NCBI GenBank assembly: GCA_002408065.1
Contig: DHQI01000081.1
Span: 1-5,732, forward strand
Direction of reading: 5' to 3'
DNA length: 5,732 nt
DNA from: Bacteroidales bacterium UBA5342
Lineage (GTDB): Bacteria; Bacteroidota; Bacteroidia; Bacteroidales; UBA5342
Below are positions 1 through 5,703 of the stretch, piece by piece; the first letter of the stretch is position 1; the number at the start of each line of letters is the position of its first letter. The notes below the pieces were generated by a model that made no database searches, had not been told where the DNA came from, and saw nothing but the letters and a program-made list of their open reading frames with translations. The position numbers and the translations under genes are program-made.

Positions 1-1
1 C

Positions 2-2200
2 CATTTTGGCTACGCTCTAAATACCCCATCGGTGACCACTACTGCGAACCACAATGCATTATGTATTGATGATTTTTCAGTGAATGCTATTGATATTAAT
101 ACGGAGAAGTATAAATTGAACATGAGCGTTAGTGGTGAAGGTGATATCAGTGCCAACCCAGAAGCTGAAAACTACAGGTTTGGTAGTGAAGTGCTGCTAA
201 CAGCTACCCCTAAGGAAGGTTATATTTTTAAAGAATGGAGTGGTGATGCAAAGGGCTTCGCCAATCCTACTACAATAGTTGTCAATGCAGAGATGAATGT
301 GGTCGCTAACTTTATTCCGGCACCTCAGGAAATCGCAAACCCAACCAAGCTCATTCATTTTGATGAAGAGCTACTGGAGGCTTCGAAAGCGGCCATCAAA
401 GAGGGCGTTCCATTTTTTGTAGAGGCCTACAATGAATTAATTAGTGCCGCTGATAACAACTTGTCCAAGGATGCCAACCCGGTCATCAATAAAAAACTAT
501 TGCCAGCCAGTGGCGATATACACGATTATTATTCTTTGGGACCTTACTTTTGGCCTGACCCGACTAAATCGGATGGTTTACCCTGGATTTATAAAGATGG
601 GGTAGTCAACCCTTCAAGTATGAATTATGATACAGATCGTAAGCGATTTGAGGATTTTGAGCGTGAACTGGAACAACTCATATTTGCCTATTATTTTTCC
701 GATGATCCGATATATGCTTTCAAAGCCATGGAGTATATTGATATTTGGTTTGTGGATGACTCTACTAAAATGAACCCTAATGCTAACCATGCATCGGCGC
801 GTCCTGGTAGAAATGAGGGTGACCGTGTAGGGGTGCTTAATTTTGTAAAAGTACAATCGGTAATTACTGCTTTGCAGATATTTGAAAATAAAGGTATTCT
901 TTCTGAAAAAACTAAAACGGGCGCTAATCAATGGATCAAAGAGTGGGCGGTATGGCTGCAAACCAGTGATCTGGGCAAAGCAGAACGTGCTGCCGGCAAT
1001 AATCACGGCACCTGGTACGACTATCAGTTGATGGGTTTACTGCTTTTTGAAGGTGATACCGTAAAGGCCAAAGCCTTGGCTAACGAATATAAAACCAATC
1101 GCATAGCAAAGCAAATTGATACGCAAGGCAAACAACCAGAGGAAATGACCAGAACCAAAACGGTGAATTACTCCGCTATGAACCTATGGTCGATGACTTG
1201 GTTTGCTTACATGGCGCAGCAGGTGGAGGTTGATATATGGAATTACAGCACCTACGATGGCCGGAGTATTCATAAGGCCTATAGCTTTTTGAAACCCTAC
1301 GTTTTGAACCCGGAAAGCTGGACCTTGCCCAATATCTCCAATGGAGGACCTGTAAACGCCATCAATACACTCTGGAGGCCATTGCTAGGTAAAGCCGGTA
1401 CAATTTTTAGGGAAGATTTGTTGGACTTAAGTGAAAACACATCGGAACACCTTTCAAGTGTGGAAAAGTTACAGTTCCCTCCACGTCAGTATATTTTTAT
1501 GGAAGAGGAAGGCAAAGCCTATTTATTGCTTGATGTAAATAGTGACCATGGGTCTGTAACTAAAAGTCCTGCTCTTTCGAAGTACGACCTTGGCGATACC
1601 CTTGTGCTAACAGCTACACCTGCTATTGGTTATACTTTTTCAAATTGGACAGGTGATCTTACAAGTAGTGAGAACCCGTTGAGCCTTAAACTAGACTCTA
1701 CCATCAACATCGAAGCGCACTTTGTTGCGACCAATTATGCATTGAATGTGACCGCCAATAATGGTTCTGTTGTCGCTAATCCTCAAAGCAATGAATATGG
1801 TGCCGGATCAGAAGTTGTACTTACAGCAACAGCAGACGAAGGCTATGAGTTTGTAGGGTGGAGCGGTGATTTAGTGAGTAATGAAAATCCAGTTTCAGTA
1901 AAAATGGATTCAAGCATAACTATTGAGGCTAATTTCGAATTGATAAACAGCATCCATCAAAGCAAAGTTGATAGGATCAAGGTTTATCCAAATCCTAGTC
2001 AATCCGTACTAAATATTGAAATGTTTACGGCTGGTGATAAGCAAGTTTCAGTGTTCAATTTGCAAGGGCAAGAAGTTTGGCAAGCCAATACTAAGCAGAA
2101 CAAGCTAAGCCTTGTGAAAGGTCGGGATTTGATGCCAGGAATGTATATTGTGAGCATTTCTGGAGCAGTCAATGCGCGGGAGATTATAATTATTGAATAG
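2..2200 (+). CDS. Secreted polysaccharide lyase, alginate-lyase fold (PF05426, PL5/PL38-like), with InlB repeats and T9SS sorting domain; 5' end outside window
   Basis: Predicted extracellular beta-eliminating lyase for a uronic-acid polymer such as alginate or glucuronan. The frame is open from base 2 with no stop, so the true start lies upstream; the GTG at 32 is only an internal valine. Counting residues from that GTG, the visible order is: the end of an unknown domain (IDDFSV, 12-17), an InlB-type repeat (27-94), the lyase domain (about 105-463), two more InlB-type repeats (497-564, 569-635), and a T9SS type A sorting domain (about 646-722, opening KVYPNPS). In the lyase domain, YSLGPYFWPDP (167-177) is a family signature, and NNHGTWYDYQ (323-332) matches the AlgL-type NNHSYW motif, making N324/H325 candidate catalytic residues, with R374 and Y380 as possible partners. 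It is followed after 23 bp by two envelope proteins in the same direction, probably one operon. Fold, secretion route and operon are well supported; the substrate is inferred and could be glucuronan or another polyuronate. Confidence 0.88.
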   Translation, partial: HFGYALNTPSVTTTANHNALCIDDFSVNAIDINTEKYKLNMSVSGEGDISANPEAENYRFGSEVLLTATPKEGYIFKEWSGDAKGFANPTTIVVNAEMNVVANFIPAPQEIANPTKLIHFDEELLEASKAAIKEGVPFFVEAYNELISAADNNLSKDANPVINKKLLPASGDIHDYYSLGPYFWPDPTKSDGLPWIYKDGVVNPSSMNYDTDRKRFEDFERELEQLIFAYYFSDDPIYAFKAMEYIDIWFVDDSTKMNPNANHASARPGRNEGDRVGVLNFVKVQSVITALQIFENKGILSEKTKTGANQWIKEWAVWLQTSDLGKAERAAGNNHGTWYDYQLMGLLLFEGDTVKAKALANEYKTNRIAKQIDTQGKQPEEMTRTKTVNYSAMNLWSMTWFAYMAQQVEVDIWNYSTYDGRSIHKAYSFLKPYVLNPESWTLPNISNGGPVNAINTLWRPLLGKAGTIFREDLLDLSENTSEHLSSVEKLQFPPRQYIFMEEEGKAYLLLDVNSDHGSVTKSPALSKYDLGDTLVLTATPAIGYTFSNWTGDLTSSENPLSLKLDSTINIEAHFVATNYALNVTANNGSVVANPQSNEYGAGSEVVLTATADEGYEFVGWSGDLVSNENPVSVKMDSSITIEANFELINSIHQSKVDRIKVYPNPSQSVLNIEMFTAGDKQVSVFNLQGQEVWQANTKQNKLSLVKGRDLMPGMYIVSISGAVNAREIIIIE
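110..313 (+). repeat. InlB-type B-repeat 1 (protein-level repeat)
   Basis: This codes for a roughly 68-residue beta-grasp-like module of the Listeria-Bacteroides / divergent InlB B-repeat type. It has the usual landmarks: GxGxIxxNP, an F/YxxGxxVxLTATP strand, GYxFxxWSGD, and a closing VVANF. It lies between an incomplete upstream domain and the lyase domain. Such modules usually act as spacers or adhesive stalks in secreted proteins. It resembles repeats 2 and 3 in the same gene at protein level but is clearly diverged from them. Confidence 0.85.
1520..1723 (+). repeat. InlB-type B-repeat 2 (protein-level repeat)
   Basis: This is the second InlB-type module, directly after the lyase domain. 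Landmarks are GSVTKSP, LGDTLVLTATP, GYTFSNWTGD and INIEAHF. The segment LVLTATPAIGYTF parallels VLLTATPKEGYIF in repeat 1. It is joined to repeat 3 by only four residues (VATN). Confidence 0.87.
1736..1936 (+). repeat. InlB-type B-repeat 3 (protein-level repeat)
   Basis: This is the third InlB-type module, with landmarks NNGSVVANP, GSEVVLTATA, GYEFVGWSGD and ITIEANF. It is more like repeat 2 in its second half (SENPLSLKLDSTINIEAHF against NENPVSVKMDSSITIEANF), which suggests local duplication of the pair after the lyase domain. A short linker then leads to the T9SS sorting domain. Confidence 0.87.
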
Positions 2201-2223
2201 CAAACGATTAAATACCAAAAACA

Positions 2224-2889
2224 ATGAAAAAACGGATGAGTATCGTAATGATAATTGGGATGATTTTTTCTTCCCTATCTGCTCAAAAAATAACGCCTGA
2301 AGCATTGAATGAATGGTCTTTTTTAGGGCAAGGCACCAAAATGGTCGAAAGTCATAATATGTTCTTTATGAAAGAAGACCCTCAACAGAGCAATGGGGTG
2401 ATGATTGTCAGTCCTAAAAGTTACTCAAATAAGGTAACGGTAAAATACGAAGTGATGACATTGACGCCCGCTGCTGTGCTTGTGGCCATACTTTCTGCTT
2501 CAGATTTAGGGCAAAGTACCGACCTAACTATTCCGCAAAACTATGATGGCTCCATGTCGCTTTGGATCAACGATGTGGAGAGTTATTTTTATGCTTTTCG
2601 CAATGCGCCACATAACTATACGCCCTTTATTAGAAAATACCCCGTAGCCCAGGGAGAAGACCCTGCTTTGGTATCCATGGACGATAACATCATGCACCCC
2701 GGTGTTTTTTACAGCATCGAACTAGGGCAGGATGGCGACCTTGTATGGCTTAAAGTGGATGGCAAAAAGGTATTAGAAACAAAAGACGCAACACCACTAA
2801 AGGGAGGTCACATTGCTTTTCGCATACGCGGTACTGCCGGTGAATATGCGGCTTGTTTGATGCGTAATTTAGAAATTATTGAAAGATAA
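2224..2889 (+). CDS. Secreted concanavalin A-like beta-sandwich protein (DUF1961-like), polysaccharide utilisation
   Basis: A 221-residue exported protein. The N-terminus (MKKRM, then a hydrophobic stretch to about residue 18 and SLSA before QK) is a standard signal peptide with likely cleavage after A20. The mature part is almost all short beta-strands, as in concanavalin A-like lectin/glucanase folds. The segment at 120-140 (YFYAFRNAPHNYTPFIRKYP) recalls the aromatic and Arg-rich segment of DUF1961/YesU-type proteins. The C-terminal pattern (DLVWLKVDGKKV, then GGHIAFRIRG and RNLEII) is the usual closing strands of such folds and is echoed by the next gene. It starts 23 bp after the lyase gene and ends 6 bp before the next gene, so co-transcription is likely. 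No ribosome-binding site is visible, which is normal in Bacteroidota; Met5 is an alternative start but would remove the basic n-region. Role inferred: binding or processing of lyase products. Catalytic residues cannot be assigned. Confidence 0.8.
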   Translation: MKKRMSIVMIIGMIFSSLSAQKITPEALNEWSFLGQGTKMVESHNMFFMKEDPQQSNGVMIVSPKSYSNKVTVKYEVMTLTPAAVLVAILSASDLGQSTDLTIPQNYDGSMSLWINDVESYFYAFRNAPHNYTPFIRKYPVAQGEDPALVSMDDNIMHPGVFYSIELGQDGDLVWLKVDGKKVLETKDATPLKGGHIAFRIRGTAGEYAACLMRNLEIIER

Positions 2890-2895
2890 TAAACT

Positions 2896-3696
2896 ATGAA
2901 AACGTCACGTATCTATAGCCTCCTAATAGCAATGATAGTGATGCTAAGTTGCACAGCTCAAAACCAACAAAGCGACTTTGAAGCATTGGATAATTCCAAA
3001 CAATGGGACTTAGTATTTAAAGATAAAGGCACAAAAGATTGGACCAAAAACTGGATACTGGATGGTGAAATAGCCACAGTAGAAAACACTCCTGAAGGCA
3101 TGCACTTTGCTGCAGGGCCCGAAGCCTGGAACGATGCACACCATGCCGTTTTGTGGACGAAGGAATCATTTACTGGCGATATAAAAATCGAGTATGATTA
3201 TACCCGTACGGATACCGCCAATCAGTTTGTAACCATTCTTTACATCCAGGCCACAGGGGATGAGGAAGAGGCCACATTTTCCAAAGACATCATGGCGTGG
3301 AAAGCCTACCGTGACGTTCCGGCCATGCGCAAGTATTTTAAGAATATGAACCTCCTTCACATCAGTTATGCGGCTTTTGGCAATAAGGGGGATGGTTTTT
3401 ATTATACCAGGGCTCGCCGCTATCCATTACAGACAGGTAAACCCTTTAATAGCTTTATGGTGGCACCTTCTTACGATGAGAAAGGTTTTATAAAAACAGG
3501 GCAGAAATACCATATCACTGCTATGAAATCTGGAACCATGTTATACTTTAAATTGGAAAGTAAAGATGGCGAAGAGGTATTCTCTTGGGATTGCTCTGTA
3601 TTTCCTCCGGTAACTGAAGGCAGAATAGGCTTACGTCATATGTACACCCGCTCGGCTGTTTATAAGAATTTTAAGGTGTATACTTCTAAACAGTGA
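2896..3696 (+). CDS. DUF1961-family lipoprotein, concanavalin A-like fold, polysaccharide utilisation
   Basis: A 266-residue predicted lipoprotein. A hydrophobic signal (residues 6-18) ends in MLSC, giving a lipidated Cys19. The mature body is beta-rich. The segment at 86-121 (LWTKESFTGDIKIEYDY, then TILYIQATG) is typical of DUF1961 proteins, which occur with pectin and polyuronate degradation genes (for example YesU). A central aromatic and Arg-rich stretch (GDGFYYTRARRYPLQ, 165-179) may line a sugar-binding face. The C-terminal strands (KSGTMLYFKLE, GRIGLRHMYTRSAVYKNFKVY) parallel the end of the preceding protein, so the two are probably ancient tandem paralogues. The gene starts 6 bp after its neighbour's stop, which supports one operon. 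No clear surface-export signal (acidic cluster after the Cys) is seen, so a periplasm-facing location is as likely as the surface. Family call fairly firm; biochemical role unknown. Confidence 0.84.
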   Translation: MKTSRIYSLLIAMIVMLSCTAQNQQSDFEALDNSKQWDLVFKDKGTKDWTKNWILDGEIATVENTPEGMHFAAGPEAWNDAHHAVLWTKESFTGDIKIEYDYTRTDTANQFVTILYIQATGDEEEATFSKDIMAWKAYRDVPAMRKYFKNMNLLHISYAAFGNKGDGFYYTRARRYPLQTGKPFNSFMVAPSYDEKGFIKTGQKYHITAMKSGTMLYFKLESKDGEEVFSWDCSVFPPVTEGRIGLRHMYTRSAVYKNFKVYTSKQ

Positions 3697-3851
3697 AGGA
3701 TGGTTGTAATCAGACGAGAATTTTCCTGTACTCAGGTTTTAAGGTATTCAAATGCACGAAAACAGTAAAAGCACGAAAATACAAACTCACATTATAACTA
3801 AAGAGATTAAAACCTTAAATCCCTTCTGAATGATTTAGATATTGATTAGTT

Positions 3852-3886
3852 TTTTTCTGTTTTTAGAAAAATATTATATAGCTTTG
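3852..3886 (+). promoter_or_regulatory. Candidate Bacteroidota sigma-A promoter upstream of the cassette
   Basis: TAGCTTTG at 3879-3886 matches the Bacteroidota -7 consensus TAnnTTTG exactly. The -33 region is a T-rich run ending TTCTG (3855-3859), about 19 bases upstream of the -7 box and only a weak match to TTTG. Transcription would start near 3890 and give a leader of about 160 bases before the ATG at 4053. It lies outside the proposed cassette, as an integron-type Pc promoter would. An 8-base match in AT-rich DNA can occur by chance. Confidence 0.4.
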
Positions 3887-3985
3887 CTAACGAGATAATT
3901 AAAAGAGGACGTATTGCGCAAAACACCAACTCGCAAGATTTTTTTCTTCAATAAACGCAATAAAATCACCTTCAGTTAAATTAAA

Positions 3986-4017
3986 TATACACGCAACATT
4001 TGAAAAACATGCGTATA
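3986..4017. repeat. Imperfect hairpin just upstream of the cassette junction
   Basis: TATA-CA-CGCA (3986-3995) pairs with TGCGTATA (4010-4017), giving 8 base pairs, a 2-base bulge and a 14-base loop. It ends 7 bases before the GTTGGGG core at 4025. The bulged stem next to a GTTRRR core is reminiscent of an attC site, but no matching RYYYAAC core is found at the expected distance to its left. It could be a degenerate attC, part of an attI-like site, or chance. Confidence 0.3.
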
Positions 4018-4024
4018 CAGAGAC

Positions 4025-4038
4025 GTTGGGGTGCATAT
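4025..4038 (+). other. Cassette left junction, R'-type core site (G^TTGGGG)
   Basis: GTTGGGGTGCATAT resembles an integron R' core (GTTRRRY, with G instead of Y at the last core base). Its complement matches ATACGCATCCCAAC at 5632-5645 in 12 of 14 positions, the two differences both being transitions. That long-range match is expected when the two sites once formed a single attC in an excised circular cassette. Strand exchange would fall between 4025 and 4026. Confidence 0.55.
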
Positions 4039-4052
4039 AAAAAAAACACGAG

Positions 4053-5126
4053 ATGAGAGTAGAATTTTTAGGTCACGGACTTCATAAAGACCACACAAAT
4101 ACCGTTGGTCATTATATAATTGATAGCTTTAAGAATAAAGATTACTTCTTTTTTATTGGATTCTCAGCATTTACGAAGATGTCAGGAATCAACAGAATTA
4201 AAAAGGAACTGATAGAAGCATCAGAAAGATATAATTCTGTAAAATTCTATTTAGGAATTGTAAAAAAAGGAACATCAAGAGAAGCTCTTCAATTCTTTAT
4301 TGACCACAACATTGAAACTTGGATTTTCTGCACAGAAGATCAAATTATGTTCCATCCGAAAATCTATTTTTTTAAGGGTAAACACAACTATCGTTTTATT
4401 ACAGGCTCTTCAAATCTTACAAGTTATGGGCTATTTGATAATATCGAAGCTTCTACATTTTTTGAATTTTCAAAGGTAAATCAGCAAGGAAAAAAGCTAA
4501 TCAGACAATTTGAAGAATATTTTGAACCTATTCTGAACGGCACAGATAAAAACATTCAAAAACTAACACAAGATGTACTAAAAGATTTGGAACAAGCTGG
4601 GTTTATTTGGCCTGAATCCCAGACAAATGATGATTTTGAATATATAAAATCGAATAAGAATACTTTTGCAAAAAGAAAGAAGATAAAATTTAACAAAGAA
4701 GATTTAGGCAACATTGAGTCAAAGAACACTACAAATAATAATGGTTCAAGCAACATTCCTGCAATAACTGAGGACTACTTAAACTCTTGGCAAGATTACT
4801 TTGAATTATTCAAAGAATTTAAAGAGGAAAATCGACATAAAGGTGAAAAATACAGTGTAACTGTTCCTCGAGATTATAAAAATCCTTCCCTTTATAATTG
4901 GTATTTAAAACAGAAGATTTACCACAAAAACAAACTGCTTCTAAAAGAGCACGAAACCCTTCTGAAACAAGAGCAATTTTATTTTGGTGATGCTCATACA
5001 CTTTGGCAAGAGTGGAAAGATGAAACAAAACTAAAACTACTTCAAGAAGCTGTTGATGAGGGAGAAAACATTGGACTAAGTCAACGCTATGAATACAAAG
5101 GAGTAAGATTAGGAACTTGGATATAA
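4053..5126 (+). CDS. PLD-family predicted nuclease (NgoFVII/BfiI-like) with helicase-associated-type repeats; truncated by an in-frame stop
   Basis: A 357-residue cytosolic protein with no signal peptide. Residues 1-165 form a phospholipase D-type domain with one HKD-like motif: H101-P-K103 (FHPKIYFF), then G118-S-S-N121 (ITGSSNLT) and E132 (NIEAS). This H-x-K ... GSxN ... E pattern is that of NgoFVII/BfiI-type restriction nucleases, which dimerise so that two single motifs form one active site and cut DNA without metal. A low-complexity Lys/Asn linker (about 195-235) follows. Residues 245-312 resemble a helicase-associated (HA) repeat (SWQDYFELF, VPRDY, LYNWYLKQK). A second repeat begins at 318 and breaks off at LGTWI, where TAA ends the frame. 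The frame stays open past this stop to 5624, so the intact protein was probably about 523 residues. The probable role is restriction or phage defence. The start at 4053 begins the conserved MRVEFLGHGL; no Shine-Dalgarno sequence is seen. PLD call firm; target and activity inferred. Confidence 0.8.
   Translation: MRVEFLGHGLHKDHTNTVGHYIIDSFKNKDYFFFIGFSAFTKMSGINRIKKELIEASERYNSVKFYLGIVKKGTSREALQFFIDHNIETWIFCTEDQIMFHPKIYFFKGKHNYRFITGSSNLTSYGLFDNIEASTFFEFSKVNQQGKKLIRQFEEYFEPILNGTDKNIQKLTQDVLKDLEQAGFIWPESQTNDDFEYIKSNKNTFAKRKKIKFNKEDLGNIESKNTTNNNGSSNIPAITEDYLNSWQDYFELFKEFKEENRHKGEKYSVTVPRDYKNPSLYNWYLKQKIYHKNKLLLKEHETLLKQEQFYFGDAHTLWQEWKDETKLKLLQEAVDEGENIGLSQRYEYKGVRLGTWI
5124..5126 (+). other. In-frame TAA interrupting the HA-repeat motif
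   Basis: The codons before (YKGVRLGTWI) and after (GIKKANKSNKKLDIMDKINE) the stop together make one continuous helicase-associated repeat, of the pattern LGxW-x-x-x-K/R followed by a basic stretch and a helix. The stop replaces exactly one residue. A single base change from TTA, TCA, CAA, AAA, GAA or TAT/TAC would account for it. There is no frameshift: 5127-5168 has no stop in the same frame and joins the downstream ORF. Confidence 0.8.
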
Positions 5127-5168
5127 GGAATTAAAAAGGCAAATAAATCAAATAAGAAACTAGATATT

Positions 5169-5624
5169 ATGGACAAGATAAATGAGATTCTTGATTTGTC
5201 TTCAAAAAGCAGGACACCAGTTGACACTGCTACTAGATTTATTAATGACCTTTTAGAACGTGAAAATCCAAACAAAGCAAAATTCCAAAATAGGTTCAAT
5301 GGTTCATTAAGAGAACGAATTAATGAATTGCCTGATGAAATTCAACAAGATATAGTTGATGCCTGGTATCTAGCTTTTGATGAAGAACGTCCTTTAGGGA
5401 GAATAAGAACTCGACAAAAAGATAGAACAAGTGAATGGAAATCATTTCGTTATAACAAATCTGTAAATCCCGAAGGTATTTGGTTTTTACCTGAATCAAT
5501 AATCGGAAATTTATACCATTGGATAAGACAAAAGAAGGAAAATCAATCTAGAATAGAGTTAATTAGACGAAATTTTAACGAGAAAGAAAAAAGTGAACTA
5601 AGACGAGAAGGCTTTCCAATTTAA
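5169..5624 (+). CDS. C-terminal part of the split PLD/HA-repeat protein (probable pseudogene fragment)
   Basis: A 151-residue ORF in the same frame as the nuclease gene, separated from it only by the TAA at 5124 and 14 further sense codons. Its ATG is most likely an internal methionine of the HA repeat (KKLDIMDKINEI); no start signal precedes it. The protein is charged, helical and cytosolic. Residues 38-78 form a helical segment of unknown role. Residues 104-151 resemble the end of a further HA-type repeat (FLPESIIGNLYHWIRQKK, then LRREGFPI at the C-terminus), suggesting DNA binding. On its own it lacks the nuclease motif and is unlikely to be functional unless it is translated separately or by readthrough and associates with the N-terminal part. 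It ends 12 bases before the attC-like site, so the original gene ended normally inside the cassette. Confidence 0.6.
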   Translation: MDKINEILDLSSKSRTPVDTATRFINDLLERENPNKAKFQNRFNGSLRERINELPDEIQQDIVDAWYLAFDEERPLGRIRTRQKDRTSEWKSFRYNKSVNPEGIWFLPESIIGNLYHWIRQKKENQSRIELIRRNFNEKEKSELRREGFPI

Positions 5625-5635
5625 AAAGGAAATAC

Positions 5636-5703
5636 GCATCCCAACAATTAGCCTCCAATGTTGAGTTGCTTGCACACTCAACACATTGGAGCTCATGTTG
5701 AAC
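5636..5703 (+). other. attC-like recombination site (cassette right end)
   Basis: The order is: R''-like core TCCCAAC (5639-5645, with GC-A pairing bases before it), a 7-base spacer (AATTAGC), left arm CTCCAATG-TTGAGT (5653-5666), a 9-base loop (5667-5675), right arm ACTCAA-CA-CATTGGAG (5676-5691), a 5-base spacer (CTCAT), and R' core GTTGAAC (5697-5703), an exact GTTRRRY. The stem has 14 base pairs with two extra bases (5682-5683), like the extrahelical bases of attC. AACAATT after R'' resembles classical attC sites. There is no T-run, which argues against a terminator. Oddities: the first base of R'' is T instead of a purine, and the bulge lies in the right arm, whereas I recall it in the left arm of classical sites. 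Confidence 0.6.

Larger units (their letters stand above)
3697..4052. other. Gene-free AT-rich region between the lyase operon and the cassette gene
   Basis: No credible ORF or RNA gene is seen in these 356 bp. Visible elements are a 9-base direct repeat GCACGAAAA (3754-3762 and 3771-3779), an AT-only-type hairpin (TTTTTCT/AGAAAAA, 3852-3858 and 3865-3871), a promoter-like TAGCTTTG (3879-3886), a small imperfect hairpin (3986-4017) and the GTTGGGG core at 4025. No convincing intrinsic terminator for the upstream operon was found. The last 27 bases before the ATG at 4053 belong to the proposed cassette. Confidence 0.6.
4026..5697 (+). mobile_element. Putative integron gene cassette carrying a PLD-nuclease gene
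   Basis: The 1672-bp unit begins at the TTGGGG half of a core site and ends at the G of the next core (GTTGAAC, 5697-5703), directly after an attC-like hairpin. It has the compact cassette layout: the cargo ATG lies 27 bases from the left junction, there is no room for an internal promoter, one gene fills it in the forward direction, and attC lies 12 bases beyond the last stop. It is visibly more AT-rich than the lyase operon to the left, which suggests separate origin. No integrase gene is in the window, so it may be a lone cassette, an attC cluster lacking integrase, or part of an integron further along. What follows 5697 is too short to judge whether another cassette begins. Confidence 0.55.

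Noticed and set aside
32..34. GTG at 32 as the start of the lyase gene
   Set aside because: The frame is open to the window's left edge, the residues before it continue a domain-like sequence (FGYALN), and no signal peptide follows, which a T9SS protein needs.
614..1006. 130-codon minus-strand ORF inside the lyase gene
   Set aside because: It overlaps the conserved lyase domain, has no recognisable domain, and its composition is that of an antisense shadow. The other minus-strand ORFs (2105-2305, 3166-3360, 4556-4756, 4819-5028, 5087-5299) were rejected for the same reason.
3754..3779. GCACGAAAA direct repeat as an operator
   Set aside because: Two 9-base copies in AT-rich DNA without a nearby start or a known regulator are not enough to claim a binding site.
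3852..3871. TTTTTCT/AGAAAAA hairpin as terminator of the lyase operon
   Set aside because: The stem is nearly all A/T with no GC-rich part and no following T-run; this is easily produced by chance in such AT-rich sequence.
5124..5168. Programmed stop-codon readthrough or recoding
   Set aside because: TAA is the least leaky stop and no downstream stem-loop or known recoding signal is visible; a simple nonsense mutation is more economical.
5653..5691. Hairpin after the last ORF as a rho-independent terminator
   Set aside because: No T-run follows on either strand, the stem has a bulge, and the flanking CCCAAC/GTTGAAC cores plus the distant matching half-site are better explained by an attC-like site.
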